The translations under genes were made by a program, and so were the position numbers. Below the pieces are notes generated by a model. The model was not told the DNA's origin. It saw only the letters and a program-made list of their open reading frames with translations, and did not search any database. Shown here piece after piece: positions 52,250 through 61,645 of a DNA stretch of 64,000 nucleotides. This DNA comes from Hymenobacter sp. BT559 (GTDB taxonomy: Bacteria > Bacteroidota > Bacteroidia > Cytophagales > Hymenobacteraceae), in NCBI RefSeq assembly GCF_016427535.1, contig NZ_JAELXV010000001.1:1550001-1614000 (forward strand), read 5' to 3'. Numbering within the stretch: the first letter of the stretch is position 1; every line of letters begins with the position of its first letter.

Positions 52250-52308
52250 AGTCAGCCCAGCGCAGCTGGGCGTATCCGTTAAATCCTAAAAATTCGTTTG
52301 AATCTGCG
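52250..52308 (+). promoter_or_regulatory. 5' element in front of hisF, with covarying stem (copy 2)
   Basis: AGTCA, the stem GCCCAGC-GCA-GCTGGGC (52255-52271), GTATCC, then the 9-bp run (ATCCGTTAA, ATCCTAAAA, ATTCGTTTG, AATCTGCG) up to the ATG. Relative to copy 1 the stem pairs G-C and C-G have changed to A-T and G-C, keeping the helix. Confidence 0.7.
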
Positions 52309-53094
52309 ATGCTAACCAAACGCCTTATTGCCTGCCTCGACGTGCAGAATGGCCGCACCGTGAAAGGTACCAACTTTGTAAACCTGCGCGACGCCGGCGA
52401 CCCCGTGGCCCTGGCCGCCCGCTACGCCCAGGAGGGTATCGACGAGTTGGTGCTCCTCGACATCACGGCCACCGTGGAAAAGCGCCGCACTCTCATCGAG
52501 TTGGTTCGCAACGTGGCCCGCGAGGTCAATATTCCCTTCACCGTAGGCGGGGGTATCGGGGCGGTGGCCGACGTGGAGGCCCTGCTGTTGAGCGGGGCCG
52601 ACAAGGTCAGCCTCAACTCCTCGGTGCTGCGCCAACCCGGTCTGATTGACGAGTTGGCCCGGCGCTTCGGCTCACAGGCCATCGTGGTAGCCGTAGATGC
52701 CCGCCAAACCAACGAAACGGCCGCCAGTCCTGCCGACGAAGCTTGGGAAGTGTTTACCCACGGCGGTCGCCACCCCGCGGGCCGCGAGGCCGTAGCTTGG
52801 TGCCGCGAAGCCGCCGAGCGTGGCGCGGGCGAAATTCTGCTCACCAGCATGAGCCACGACGGCACCCGCGACGGCTACGCCCTGGGGTTCACGCGAGCTG
52901 TGGCCGCGGCCGTGGGGGTGCCCGTCATTGCCTCGGGTGGGGCGGGGGCAGCCCCGCACTTCCGCGACGTGCTGCTGCCCGGCGGGGCCGATGCTGCGCT
53001 GGCGGCCAGCGTATTCCACTTTGGCGACCTATCGGTGGCCGGCCTCAAAAACTATCTGTTGGCCGAAGGCGTGGCCATGCGTCCGGTAGGGTAG
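52309..53094 (+). CDS. hisF: Imidazole glycerol phosphate synthase, cyclase subunit
   Basis: 261 residues. Catalytic Asp-11 is in KRLIACLDVQNGRTVKG and the second in VVAVDARQ. Phosphate loops: VGGGIGAVADVEAL and ASGGAGAAPHFRDVL. It forms a channelled complex with HisH. An insertion (about 128-150, NETAASPADEAWEVF) matches the region normally seen in HisF. Confidence 0.97.
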   Translation: MLTKRLIACLDVQNGRTVKGTNFVNLRDAGDPVALAARYAQEGIDELVLLDITATVEKRRTLIELVRNVAREVNIPFTVGGGIGAVADVEALLLSGADKVSLNSSVLRQPGLIDELARRFGSQAIVVAVDARQTNETAASPADEAWEVFTHGGRHPAGREAVAWCREAAERGAGEILLTSMSHDGTRDGYALGFTRAVAAAVGVPVIASGGAGAAPHFRDVLLPGGADAALAASVFHFGDLSVAGLKNYLLAEGVAMRPVG

Positions 53095-53181
53095 GGCGGC
53101 TGTGCTAGGTCCTGGCCTTATGGGAAGAAGTCCTAGGTCGGGTTTAGAGCGCTTTTGCCCGTTGCACGTTAGACTTGTGAT

Positions 53182-53574
53182 ATGACTCAACAACTTGCCC
53201 ACGTGGCCCTGCTGGTACACGACTACGATGAGGCCATTGCCTTTTATACCGAGAAGCTCGGCTTTCAGCTCTTAGCCGACACGCCCCTGGGGCCCGGCAA
53301 GCGCTGGGTGCTGGTGGCCCCGGTGGGTAGCCCCAGTTCTGCGCTGCTGCTGGCCAAGGCTGAGGGCCCCGAGCAGCAAAGCCGAGTGGGCAACCAGACC
53401 GGCGGCCGGGTGTTCTTGTTTCTCAACACCGACGATTTTTGGCGCGACTACCAGCAGTTCGTCGCCCGCGGGGTAGCTTTTCAGGAAGTGCCCCGTGAAG
53501 AAGTGTACGCCACGGTTGCCGTGTTTGCCGACCTCTACGGCAACCTCTGGGACCTGTTGCAACCCAAACCCTAG
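53182..53574 (+). CDS. VOC-family (glyoxalase/bleomycin-resistance-like) protein
   Basis: 130 residues, one vicinal-oxygen-chelate domain of two beta-alpha-beta-beta-beta units. HVALLVHDYDEAIAFYTEKLGF opens it and VFADLYGNLWDLLQP closes it with the conserved Glu/Asp-type metal position. It is placed inside the his operon between hisF and hisIE. Substrate unknown; families of this size are often lactoylglutathione-lyase-like. Confidence 0.85.
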   Translation: MTQQLAHVALLVHDYDEAIAFYTEKLGFQLLADTPLGPGKRWVLVAPVGSPSSALLLAKAEGPEQQSRVGNQTGGRVFLFLNTDDFWRDYQQFVARGVAFQEVPREEVYATVAVFADLYGNLWDLLQPKP

Positions 53575-53600
53575 CCGGCCTAGCCCGCTATTCGTTACCT

Positions 53601-54302
53601 ATGGACTTAGATTTTCAAAAGATGCCCGACCAACTCATCCCCGCCATCGTGCAGGATGCCGCCACCGGGCAAGTACTCATGCTCGGCTACTTCAACGCCG
53701 AGGCTTGGCATAAAACGCAGGCTGAGGGCCGCGTCACGTTCTTTTCGCGCTCCAAACAGCGCCTCTGGACCAAAGGCGAAACCAGCGGCCACTACCTGCA
53801 AGTAGTTAGCCTGCACGTCGACTGCGACCAGGATACCGTGTTGGTGCGTGCCCAACCGGCTGGCCCCACCTGCCACCGAGGCACCACCAGCTGCTTTGAT
53901 ACAGAAGTGCCCCTGGAAGCCGCCGTGCCCGCGCCAGTAGGCTCGGCCGTGGTAGTAGGAGCGGGGTCGCCCGCTCCCGCCGTGGGGTTCTTGGCTGAGT
54001 TGGACCAGCTCATTGAGCGGCGGCGGCAGTTTCCGGCCGAAGAACCTGGCTCGTACACGGTGCGCTTGTTCGAGAAAGGCCTGGCTCGTATTGCCCAAAA
54101 GGTGGGGGAGGAAGCTGTTGAAACCGTTATCGATGCGATGGCCGGTAATAAAGTCGGTTTGGCTGGCGAGGCTGCTGACCTAGTATATCACCTGCTGGTG
54201 CTACTGCGAGTCAGTGGGTCGTCGCTCGACGAAATGCTGGCTGTGCTACGTCAGCGCCACCAGACTATCGGGGCGGGGCATCGCCGCCCGCTCCCTGACT
54301 AG
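53601..54302 (+). CDS. hisI: Bifunctional phosphoribosyl-AMP cyclohydrolase / phosphoribosyl-ATP pyrophosphohydrolase
   Basis: 233 residues, the HisIE fusion. Residues 1-115 are the cyclohydrolase with zinc and magnesium ligands in SLHVDCDQDTVLV and PTCHRGTTSCF. Residues 130-230 are the pyrophosphohydrolase with the MazG-like motifs (GLARIAQKVGEEAVETVIDAM, EAADLVYHLLVLL). It is last in the operon and is followed by a strong terminator. Confidence 0.97.
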   Translation: MDLDFQKMPDQLIPAIVQDAATGQVLMLGYFNAEAWHKTQAEGRVTFFSRSKQRLWTKGETSGHYLQVVSLHVDCDQDTVLVRAQPAGPTCHRGTTSCFDTEVPLEAAVPAPVGSAVVVGAGSPAPAVGFLAELDQLIERRRQFPAEEPGSYTVRLFEKGLARIAQKVGEEAVETVIDAMAGNKVGLAGEAADLVYHLLVLLRVSGSSLDEMLAVLRQRHQTIGAGHRRPLPD

Positions 54303-54331
54303 GTAGGTATAAAGGCCTTCGTTAAAGCGCT

Positions 54332-54377
54332 AGCCCTGTTCCTACCTGCTAAACTTTTGGCAGGTAGGAACGGGGCT
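54332..54377 (+). terminator. Rho-independent terminator of the his operon
   Basis: An 18-bp stem (54332-54349 with 54360-54377; one G-T pair) with a 10-nt loop, then TTTT and a later TTTTTT. It is the strongest hairpin near the operon end. Confidence 0.9.
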
Positions 54378-54526
54378 TTTAGCTGCCGGTTTTTTATTCC
54401 GTCATGAAGTGGCATTCAGCATTTAGGGGGCAGCTTGGTTTGCTAGTTAATGATTGACTCTACTTAACATAATATATATATATAAGGCAAAAAGTCTCTG
54501 ATTAGTAAATCGTTCGCTATTTTGAC

Positions 54527-55555
54527 TTAGCGCTTAAGTCGGCGTTCTATTTTGTCAAGCAGGGCCCGTACCAAAGCCAAGTCTTCTACATCAACTACGT
54601 CTAACTGCGTGTTGAGCCCTGGGCCTACTAGCTGTATGCTGAATAATAAATTATCCGTACCTGACGTACCTGAGTAGGCGAGGGGCGAGGCGGCCGGGGC
54701 TGCTTTCGCTACATCGGGTGTGGGCAATGAGCGTGGGTCGGGTGTCGCTGCCGGTACTGGTTGTGCAGCCGAGGCTGGTGAGGGTGTAGTGGGGGTGGTA
54801 GACGGTGAATTAAAGCCGAATAAGTGAGCAATTGCATCCGTAGTTGCTGCGGGGGCTGGGCGCGGTGCAGGTAAGGGCGTCCGGGACGACATTACCTGCT
54901 TCGGGAGCTGTTGGGCCGGGGTACTGGGGGCTTCTGACTCGTCAGAGGCGTCCGCAAGCTCTAGGGTGTCCTTATCCTCTTCGTTGGGGGCAGGTATTGT
55001 GGGGGCCGGTGACTGTCGGAAGATATTACCGGCGGGGGGCGGGCTGGCCAGTTCGCGTCGGGGTGGCTGCTGGGCGGCGAGTTGGTCAATATCTGCCACG
55101 ATATTATTTTCATCGAGGACCCCAACCATGCGGGCGCCATCAATAAAAGCCTTGGCTACGCCCTGGGCATTTATCTCTTCTACATCAAACTCCCGGATAA
55201 GGAGTACATCAAGCATCGCTACAGGTAGCTCGCGTGAGCGAAACTTGCGGCAAAGCTGTGTAAACAAGGGTGGCGTTAGAAACGCTTCGCGATGAAAGAC
55301 TAGCTCCTCCTGCTTGTCGTAGGCATGTTTAATGCGTCGGAACAAGGTTGTAGTCGTCAGCATCTCCCGCTTGCTGGTCAGCAGCCCAAACTTCACAGCG
55401 GAGCCTATAATGGCTTTAAAAGAGCCACTTACCTTACGATTAAGCTTGCGAGCACAAGTTTCTAGGGCGCACTTGCCCCCAGTATCATCAACTACTTCAG
55501 CTACTTCCCAGGCTCCGGTGTAGCTGGTGCGGGGATAGTCTATGAGCTTCGGCAT
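54527..55555 (-). CDS. Protein of unknown function with Pro-rich linker
   Basis: 342 residues. Residues 1-150 form a conserved-looking helical, winged-helix-like domain (VDDTGGKCALETCARKLNRK, GSFKAIIGSAVKFGLLTS). Residues 160-290 are a disordered Pro/Ala/Ser/Thr linker. The C-terminal 50 residues (LLFSIQLVGPGLNTQLDVVD ... IERRLKR) form a small strand-helix unit. No enzymatic motif or signal peptide. The N-terminal domain recalls small DNA-binding proteins, but that is weak. It begins beside an AT-rich region with a perfect 22-bp inverted repeat (55622-55686), which could be its operator. Confidence 0.65.
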   Translation of the reverse strand: MPKLIDYPRTSYTGAWEVAEVVDDTGGKCALETCARKLNRKVSGSFKAIIGSAVKFGLLTSKREMLTTTTLFRRIKHAYDKQEELVFHREAFLTPPLFTQLCRKFRSRELPVAMLDVLLIREFDVEEINAQGVAKAFIDGARMVGVLDENNIVADIDQLAAQQPPRRELASPPPAGNIFRQSPAPTIPAPNEEDKDTLELADASDESEAPSTPAQQLPKQVMSSRTPLPAPRPAPAATTDAIAHLFGFNSPSTTPTTPSPASAAQPVPAATPDPRSLPTPDVAKAAPAASPLAYSGTSGTDNLLFSIQLVGPGLNTQLDVVDVEDLALVRALLDKIERRLKR

Positions 55556-56574
55556 AAAAAAGGGGTGTATTGGTCGGAGTAAGATAAACGCAGTAAATAA
55601 ACAATAGTTATGTCATACTAGTACTATAAAGTATAAAAAAGTATAAATTAATAAGATTATTATTTACTTTTTTATACTTTATAGTAATAGAGTTTATATA
55701 TCACATCTTAGCTTATACTAATACTACTCAATTATAAATAATAGGGTAGGAGTTAATTACTTAAAATTTTTATACCGTATTAAATAAGAACCTTAGATAT
55801 CATACATCATGAGGTAACATTAGACACAAGAGCTACCAATCCCTTAAGGCATATAATACACCCAGTCCAGTACCAATACAACTTGAAAGTCTCTCACTGA
55901 TACGTGCCTTAAACTAAATTTAGCCCTGGGTATTCTTGAGGATAAGCGATAGCCACAAGTGAATCTCAGGTGCTCCCAAGGCAAACAGTACTTAGACAAC
56001 CAGCTAATCAATTCTAAACAACCAAAAGTCAAGCCTAGCTGCTGCCACAGTTTCAAAGTAATGTTTCCATAGTGACTTAGGTGCCCAGAGCGCCGTAGCT
56101 ATTCGCGGTGCTCATCTGCAGTAGGCACTTTGGACACCTAGGTTTCTTTTGTCCGCCTGGGTTAACAACGATTGAATTTCAGACCAGCGGATGCGGTCTG
56201 TTTTACCAAGGGGCGGTTAAGCATAAAACAGACAAGGAAACTTACCTGGACATGCGATGTACGACAAAGCTTCTCGCAAGACGCCGCAAAATCTAGTGCT
56301 TAGCTTCCTAAATAAAATACCCGTTGGAAACGCTAATGCTACCAATACAAACGCAGCGCGGGTTGTGCTGACTCAGTAACCCAGATTCCTACGATGCTCG
56401 GGCTACCTTCCAAATTCAGACACTCTCACTACTGCCTACTACTAGCGCGCTACTATTATTTGTCTTATAATTTATATTATGTTAAGTTGGCTTTGGCAAT
56501 AGCCCCCTTAACTGCCTCTCCAATACCTATTCGTCTTAACCCCTACCTATACATACTGCAGACCCAATCAGAAT
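55556..56574. other. AT-rich region without a supported gene
   Basis: About 1 kb far lower in G+C than the rest of the window. Short open frames (for example 55844-56056 minus, 56108-56296 plus) are not similar to anything I recognise. It holds the inverted repeat at 55622-55686 and a 10-bp stem GTCTGTTTTA/TAAAACAGAC (56196-56205 with 56224-56233). It may be remains of a mobile region. Confidence 0.6.
55622..55686. repeat. Perfect 22-bp AT-rich inverted repeat
   Basis: Arms 55622-55643 and 55665-55686 are identical in reverse complement (TACTATAAAGTATAAAAAAG plus two more bases) around a 21-nt loop. AGTATAAA repeats in tandem within the arm. It lies 67 bp upstream of the unknown gene at 54527-55555. 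Confidence 0.85.
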
Positions 56575-56607
56575 AAAAAAGACCCGGCTATCAACCGGGT
56601 CTTTTTT
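56575..56607. terminator. Rho-independent terminator of the TPR gene
   Basis: AAAAAAGACCCGG, loop CTATCAA, CCGGGTCTTTTTT: a textbook terminator that serves the minus strand and can serve the plus strand. Confidence 0.92.
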
Positions 56608-56626
56608 TGTCAACCTGAACACAAGC

Positions 56627-57826
56627 TTACTTCATTGCCTGAATCTTTGCGTTCATGCGTTCTGCATCGGCTGGCCGACCAATGCGGGCGTACACTTTCT
56701 GCAAAGCGCTCGCCGAGTTGCGGTCATTAGGCTGCAACTCCAGCGCCTTCTCAAAATAAGGAACCGAGGCTTCAAAATACTTTTTAGCTTCGGCCTCTAT
56801 CTTTTTGCCTTGTACCTGATACGTTTTCAGGTCCATCTTGCTGGCCTTGGTAAACAAGCCGGCGGCCTTGTTATAGTTGTAGATACCCATGTTGAACTGG
56901 GAATCGAAATTGTTCGGGTCCAGCGAGATAGCTTTTTTGTAGTCTTCCTGAGCCAGGTCCGACTTTTTTTGCGCATCATAGATGCCAGCCCGCACCGCAT
57001 ATAGATTTGCGTTGGAGGGGTCAGCAGCAATGGCTTTGTTGATTTTTTCCAGCGCGCCAGCTCCACCATTGGCTCCCATCGACATGTTGAGGTCCTCAAT
57101 CAGGAACGTCTTGTTGGTGGGATACGCCGTCAAACCCTGCTGCACGATTTTCTTGGCGTCGGCTTCGTTCTTCTCTTCGCGGGCAATTGAGAGCAGACGC
57201 GTGTACACCGTCACCGGGGCTGGCTTGCTCTTGTAGGCGTCCAGACCCAGCAGGTGGTTGTAGCTGGCTTTGGCTCCGGCATAGTCTTGCTTGGCGTCTT
57301 GGGTATAGGCGCTATACAACACAGCCGTCGTATCCTGCGGATTAATCTTGGAGGCTAACTGAAAGTTAGACAAGGCTTTATCGTAATCCTTAGCCTGGTA
57401 GCCCGCAACGCCCGCATTGAAAGCAAGTCCGTACAGGTTATTCAACTGGCCGGGCACTTGCTTGCCATACTCACCGGTGGGGCCATCCAGCTCCAGGGCT
57501 TTATTGTACGATTCTACCGCTTTTTGCAGCGGCTCGCCGGGCTGCATATCCTTCGTATACTTGGTATACAGCGCCTGCGTAGCCGGGTTTAGCAGCTGCG
57601 CGTAAATCTCGCCGCGCGTAAACCAGGCTTTGGCCTTGTCCTTATCCTTGGTTTTGTCGCTGGCTACAGCTTGGTTGATGCTTTCCAGCGCCTTATCTAG
57701 CTGACCAGACTTTTGGCTGAGCATGGCGTTGGTGATGGCCGAACTCTGGGCCTGGGCAGGAGTAACTACCCCAACCGCTACCATAAGCGCAGCCGTGGCG
57801 GCCAGCGTCAGAAATGATTTTTTCAT
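56627..57826 (-). CDS. Periplasmic tetratricopeptide-repeat protein
   Basis: 399 residues from the ATG at 57826, which begins a clean signal peptide (MKKSFLTLAATAALMVAVGV ... AQAQ). At least five TPR motifs follow: GQLDKALESINQAVASD, PLQKAVESYNKALELD, KDYDKALSNFQLASKI, KKSDLAQEDYKKAISLDP, PYFEKALELQPNDRNS. TPR proteins of this size serve as scaffolds. It is monocistronic. It contains no CCTAGG site. Confidence 0.9.
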   Translation of the reverse strand: MKKSFLTLAATAALMVAVGVVTPAQAQSSAITNAMLSQKSGQLDKALESINQAVASDKTKDKDKAKAWFTRGEIYAQLLNPATQALYTKYTKDMQPGEPLQKAVESYNKALELDGPTGEYGKQVPGQLNNLYGLAFNAGVAGYQAKDYDKALSNFQLASKINPQDTTAVLYSAYTQDAKQDYAGAKASYNHLLGLDAYKSKPAPVTVYTRLLSIAREEKNEADAKKIVQQGLTAYPTNKTFLIEDLNMSMGANGGAGALEKINKAIAADPSNANLYAVRAGIYDAQKKSDLAQEDYKKAISLDPNNFDSQFNMGIYNYNKAAGLFTKASKMDLKTYQVQGKKIEAEAKKYFEASVPYFEKALELQPNDRNSASALQKVYARIGRPADAERMNAKIQAMK

Positions 57827-57966
57827 GGGAAGGAAGAAAGAAAAAAATGATGACGGGGCAAAACTACACCCATCTGACAAACGAATACGGCCCATTTACG
57901 AAGAGTTACCTGGGCAGTTATCAGAAAAATCTACTTAAAATCCTGTTTAACAAGCTGGACCAAAGA

Positions 57967-57998
57967 GAGGGGCAACCCGTGTTAACTGGCTGCCCCTC
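57967..57998 (-). terminator. Terminator after gyrA
   Basis: GAGGGGCA (57967-57974) and TGCCCCTC (57991-57998) form an 8-bp stem extended by two more G-C pairs after a mismatch. It lies just downstream of the gyrA stop on the minus strand. Confidence 0.65.
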
Positions 57999-58018
57999 CC
58001 CTAGTACCTAGGCAAACT

Positions 58019-60610
58019 TTATGCCTGTTCTTCGGCTAGCTCGTCGGCGTCGCCGGCTTCTGCTGCAGCGTCGGCCACATCAGCCACCACCGTGCCATCG
58101 TCAGTTGGCAGCTCGCCACTGCCAGCGGCATCAGCCAGAGCGTCTAATTCTTCAACCTCAGCCGCAGCTACTTTGGCCACCGATGAAATCTCGTCATTAG
58201 CCGCTACCTTGAACAGACGCACGCCCTGCGTGGCCCGCCCAATGGTGCGCAGCTCACTCATGCTCAAGCGAATGGTGAGACCCGAGCGATTGATTATCAT
58301 CAGGTCATCAGCGTCGGTTACGGCCTGAATGCTCACCAGCTTCCCGGTTTTATCGGTTATCTGCATGGCTTTCACCCCCTTACCACCGCGGTTGGTGATG
58401 CGGTATTCTTCCAGCGCCGAGCGCTTGCCATAGCCGTGGTCGCTTACCACCAGCAACTCTTCGCCGCTGCCTTCGGCCACACACACCATGCCCACTACCT
58501 TGTCATTATCGACAGCTTCTTCACTGAGCGTGATGCCGCGTACCCCGGCCGCCGTGCGGCCCATGGGGCGCACTTTCTCTTCGGGGAAGCGCACGGCCCG
58601 GCCCGAGCGGGAAGCCAGAATCACCTGCGAGTTGCCGGTCAGCAGCTGCACATCGAGCAGGCGGTCGCCTTCGTTGATGGTGATGGCGTTGATACCCGCC
58701 GCCCGCGGACGCGAATAGGCTTCTAACGGAGTCTTTTTCACCGTGCCCTGCTCAGTGCAGAACATGAGGAAGGTGTTCTCTAGGTAGTCGGCCGAGCGCA
58801 GGTTACGCACGTTGAGCACCGAGCGCACCGCATCTTCCTTGGGCTTGTCGATAAGGTTCTGCAACGGTGTGCCCTTGCTGGTCTTGGCCGTTTCAGGCAC
58901 TTCATAGGCCCGCAGCCAGAACATGCGGCCCTGCTCCGTGAAGATGAGCAAATACTCGTGGGTAGTGGCCACGAACAGGTGCTCGGTAAAGTCATCCTGT
59001 TTGGAGCCGGCCCCACGGGCACCTACCCCACCCCGCCCTTGCGTGCGGTACTCATCAAGGCTGGTGCGCTTGATGTAGCCCTCGCGGCTGACAGTAATCA
59101 CCATTGCCTCATCGGCAATCATGTCCTCCATCGAGAAGTCACCGCCGGTGTGGTTGATGCTCGTGCGACGCGCGTCGCCGTAGCGCTCACGCATTTCCAG
59201 CAGTTCGCTCTTGATAAGCGCGCGCTGCTCGTCTTCCGATGCCAGAATGGTGTTCAGGCGGTCGATGAGGCGCATCAGGTCCTCGTACTCGGCCACCAGC
59301 TTATCGCGCTCGAGGCCGGTGAGGCGCTGCAAGCGCATGTCTAGGATGGCGCGGGCCTGCACCTCACTCAAGGCAAAACGCTCGATGAGGCCGGTGCGGG
59401 CCACCTCGGGGTCGCGCGACTCGCGGATAAGCTTAATTACCTCGTCTAGGTGGTCGAGGGCAATGAGCAGACCTTCCAAGATATGGGCCCGCTTCTGCGC
59501 CTCGGCCAGCTCGAACTTCGTGCGACGCACGATGACTTCCTCGCGGTGCTCAACAAAGTACTTGATAAGGTCGCGCAGCCCTAGGGTCATGGGGCGGCCT
59601 TTCACCAGGGCCACGTTGTTGACGCCAAACGACGACTGCAGCTGGGTGTACTTGAACAGATTGTTGAGTACCACCGTGTTCAGGGCGTCGCGCTTGAGTT
59701 CGTAGACGATGCGCATGCCGTCGCGGTCGCTTTCGTCACGCAGGGCGGCAATGCCCTCTATCTTCTTATCGTTGATGAGCGCGGCCGTCTTCTCAATCAT
59801 CGAGGCTTTGTTTACCTGGTAAGGTATCTCGGTCACGATAATCTGCTCCTTGCCGCTGGGCAGGGTTTCGAAATGGTGCTTGGCCCGCATCACGATGCGG
59901 CCCCGGCCGGTTTCGAAGGCCTGCTTCACGCCCTCGTAGCCGTAGATGATGCCACCCGTGGGGAAGTCGGGCGCCGTGATGTACTCCATCAGCTCCGTCA
60001 CCGTGATGTCCTCGTTGTCGAGGTAGGCCACAATGCCGTTCACTACTTCGGTCAGGTTGTGGGGGGCCATGTTGGTGGCCATACCCACGGCAATGCCGCT
60101 CGTCCCGTTTACCAGCAGGTTTGGAAACTTAGCGGGCAGCACGCTGGGCTCTTCGAGCGAGTCGTCGAAGTTGGGCTGGAAGTCTACCGTGTCCTTGTCC
60201 AGGTCACCCAGCAGTTCGTCGGCAATGCGCTTGAGGCGGGCCTCGGTATAACGCATAGCGGCCGGCGAGTCGCCGTCGACCGAGCCAAAGTTACCCTGGC
60301 CATCTACTAAGGGGTAGCGCAGGCTCCAGTCCTGGGCCATACGCACCATGGTGTCATACACCGAGCTGTCGCCATGCGGGTGGTATTTACCCAGCACCTC
60401 GCCCACGATACGGGCCGATTTCTTGTGGCTCTTGGTGTAGCTCACGCCCAGCTCGCTCATGCCGTAGAGCACGCGCCGGTGCACGGGCTTGAGGCCGTCG
60501 CGCACGTCGGGCAGCGCCCGCGAGATGATAACCGACATCGAGTAGTCGATGTAGGCCCCGCGCATCTCGTCTTCGATGTTAATCGGGATGATTTTTTCGC
60601 CTTCGGCCAT
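58019..60610 (-). CDS. gyrA: DNA gyrase subunit A
   Basis: 863 residues. Breakage-reunion domain to about 500, with catalytic Tyr-121 ([10 protein letters not shown]). The quinolone region [17 protein letters not shown] has the wild-type Ser-82 and Asp-86 (E. coli 83 and 87). The C-terminal beta-pinwheel (about 510-820) carries a GyrA-box region reading [11 protein letters not shown], which departs from the Q(R/K)RGGKG consensus at its first residues. The last 45 residues form an acidic Asp/Glu/Ala tail. The tail and box together favour gyrase over ParC, though this is inferred. Confidence 0.93.
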   Translation of the reverse strand: MAEGEKIIPINIEDEMRGAYIDYSMSVIISRALPDVRDGLKPVHRRVLYGMSELGVSYTKSHKKSARIVGEVLGKYHPHGDSSVYDTMVRMAQDWSLRYPLVDGQGNFGSVDGDSPAAMRYTEARLKRIADELLGDLDKDTVDFQPNFDDSLEEPSVLPAKFPNLLVNGTSGIAVGMATNMAPHNLTEVVNGIVAYLDNEDITVTELMEYITAPDFPTGGIIYGYEGVKQAFETGRGRIVMRAKHHFETLPSGKEQIIVTEIPYQVNKASMIEKTAALINDKKIEGIAALRDESDRDGMRIVYELKRDALNTVVLNNLFKYTQLQSSFGVNNVALVKGRPMTLGLRDLIKYFVEHREEVIVRRTKFELAEAQKRAHILEGLLIALDHLDEVIKLIRESRDPEVARTGLIERFALSEVQARAILDMRLQRLTGLERDKLVAEYEDLMRLIDRLNTILASEDEQRALIKSELLEMRERYGDARRTSINHTGGDFSMEDMIADEAMVITVSREGYIKRTSLDEYRTQGRGGVGARGAGSKQDDFTEHLFVATTHEYLLIFTEQGRMFWLRAYEVPETAKTSKGTPLQNLIDKPKEDAVRSVLNVRNLRSADYLENTFLMFCTEQGTVKKTPLEAYSRPRAAGINAITINEGDRLLDVQLLTGNSQVILASRSGRAVRFPEEKVRPMGRTAAGVRGITLSEEAVDNDKVVGMVCVAEGSGEELLVVSDHGYGKRSALEEYRITNRGGKGVKAMQITDKTGKLVSIQAVTDADDLMIINRSGLTIRLSMSELRTIGRATQGVRLFKVAANDEISSVAKVAAAEVEELDALADAAGSGELPTDDGTVVADVADAAAEAGDADELAEEQA

Positions 60611-60836
60611 GCTTGATTTAAGCTGTTAGCTGACAGCAGCTAGCTGCCAGCGCGGTTCGGAAAAAAGCAGTCGGTAGCGGTCCGGTTTCCCAGACGGAAA
60701 GTAACGCACCCACTCACCAGCTGCTTATATATGCGCGCAAGTTACGGCAAAAAACGTAGTTTTCCTAGCCTCTGTGACACTTTAGCACCTCACTCGTCCT
60801 CCCCACGACCTAGGACCTCGCGTTTCCTCTACCCCC
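60611..60836. other. Region upstream of gyrA, no gene
   Basis: 226 bp upstream of gyrA. A minus-strand TAACTTGC (60740-60747) is a weak -7-like element for gyrA. No other feature was found apart from one CCTAGG (60809). Confidence 0.4.
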
Positions 60837-60878
60837 TTGAAAATACGTAATTCGATTTTTGGGGCCTTATACCCGCGC

Positions 60879-61148
60879 TTATCTCAACGACCTGCTGTGG
60901 TCGCTGTCCCGGCGGCGGTTTTTACCCTCCGAGTTAAGCTTAATGCGCTCGCCCACGGCGGGGTACTGCATCTTCCAGATGGGGCGAGCCCGGTACTTTA
61001 CCCCGTTGTGCAGGTGCGCCTTACGCGCGTGGCACGCGTCGATGGGGCACGTGCGGCAGCTGCCCAGCAACAGGCTAGCCAGGAGCACCGGCAGTAGATA
61101 TAGAAAATTCCGGCGGCAGCCGGTGGCAAGAAGCGCACCCATATTCAT
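60879..61148 (-). CDS. Small lipoprotein of unknown function
   Basis: 89 residues. The N-terminus NFLYLLPVLLASLLLGSC is a lipoprotein signal with lipobox LLGSC; the mature part begins CRTCPIDACHARKAHLHNG, a Cys/His-rich stretch, followed by basic text (RARPIWKMQYPAVGERIKL). The Cys/His residues could bind a metal. The frame is short and antisense frames also exist, but the clean lipobox supports it. Confidence 0.65.
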   Translation of the reverse strand: MNMGALLATGCRRNFLYLLPVLLASLLLGSCRTCPIDACHARKAHLHNGVKYRARPIWKMQYPAVGERIKLNSEGKNRRRDSDHSRSLR

Positions 61149-61174
61149 GCGGGTAAAGATAGGACGAGGAGCCG

Positions 61175-61621
61175 CTAGCCGCTCCGAGGGCTTGAAAGCC
61201 GCAGATAAGGCTGCATCGCCGCTGCTAGCCCCTGGTCACGAAACCGCAGCCGCACACTACGCTGCTCACTAACTCGAATAGTAACCTCATACATGGTACG
61301 CCACCAAGCCTTCGTAGCCACTAGCGGCCCCAGCACCGACCACGGCACCAGCAACGGCGGGTGACGCACCCGAAACAAGAACAGCACCCGCAGGCCCAAC
61401 CCTTCAGCAGCTACTGTAGCCCGCACCACCCCCATCCCCGAATACTGCATCGAATCAATACCTAGGTAAGCTAGCCCGCACACAAGCCCACGGGGCAGGC
61501 GTTCTACCCGAAAGGCGCCCGCCAGCCGCTGCCAGCCAAAGGAGGCTATTAGATGAGCGGCCAAAACCCAGGTACCAACCGCGTTCGCTACTGCCAACAA
61601 AGAGAATAATATATACTCCAC
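61175..61621 (-). CDS. Membrane protein of unknown function
   Basis: 148 residues. An N-terminal hydrophobic segment (MEYILFSLLAVANAVGTWVL) and a second around 85-105 (PLLVPWSVLGPLVAT) suggest membrane association. The protein ends with a soluble basic part (RVSEQRSVRLRFRDQG). No recognised domain. It starts 24 bp after the HD-hydrolase gene in the same direction. Confidence 0.6.
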   Translation of the reverse strand: MEYILFSLLAVANAVGTWVLAAHLIASFGWQRLAGAFRVERLPRGLVCGLAYLGIDSMQYSGMGVVRATVAAEGLGLRVLFLFRVRHPPLLVPWSVLGPLVATKAWWRTMYEVTIRVSEQRSVRLRFRDQGLAAAMQPYLRLSSPRSG

Positions 61622-61645
61622 TGGCTTTTTATCATTTTAGCAGGC

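Noticed and set aside
53095..53181. Possible hairpin in the hisF-VOC gap
   Set aside because: Pairing is short and imperfect; only a TAGACTTG-like sequence near the start is notable, too weak to call.
54468..54484. (TA)n run near 54470 as a possible origin or promoter
   Set aside because: It is a simple dinucleotide run, with no -33/-7 pair and no other origin features nearby.
56108..56296. 62-codon frame in the AT-rich region
   Set aside because: Lies partly in a hairpin and lacks any family resemblance.
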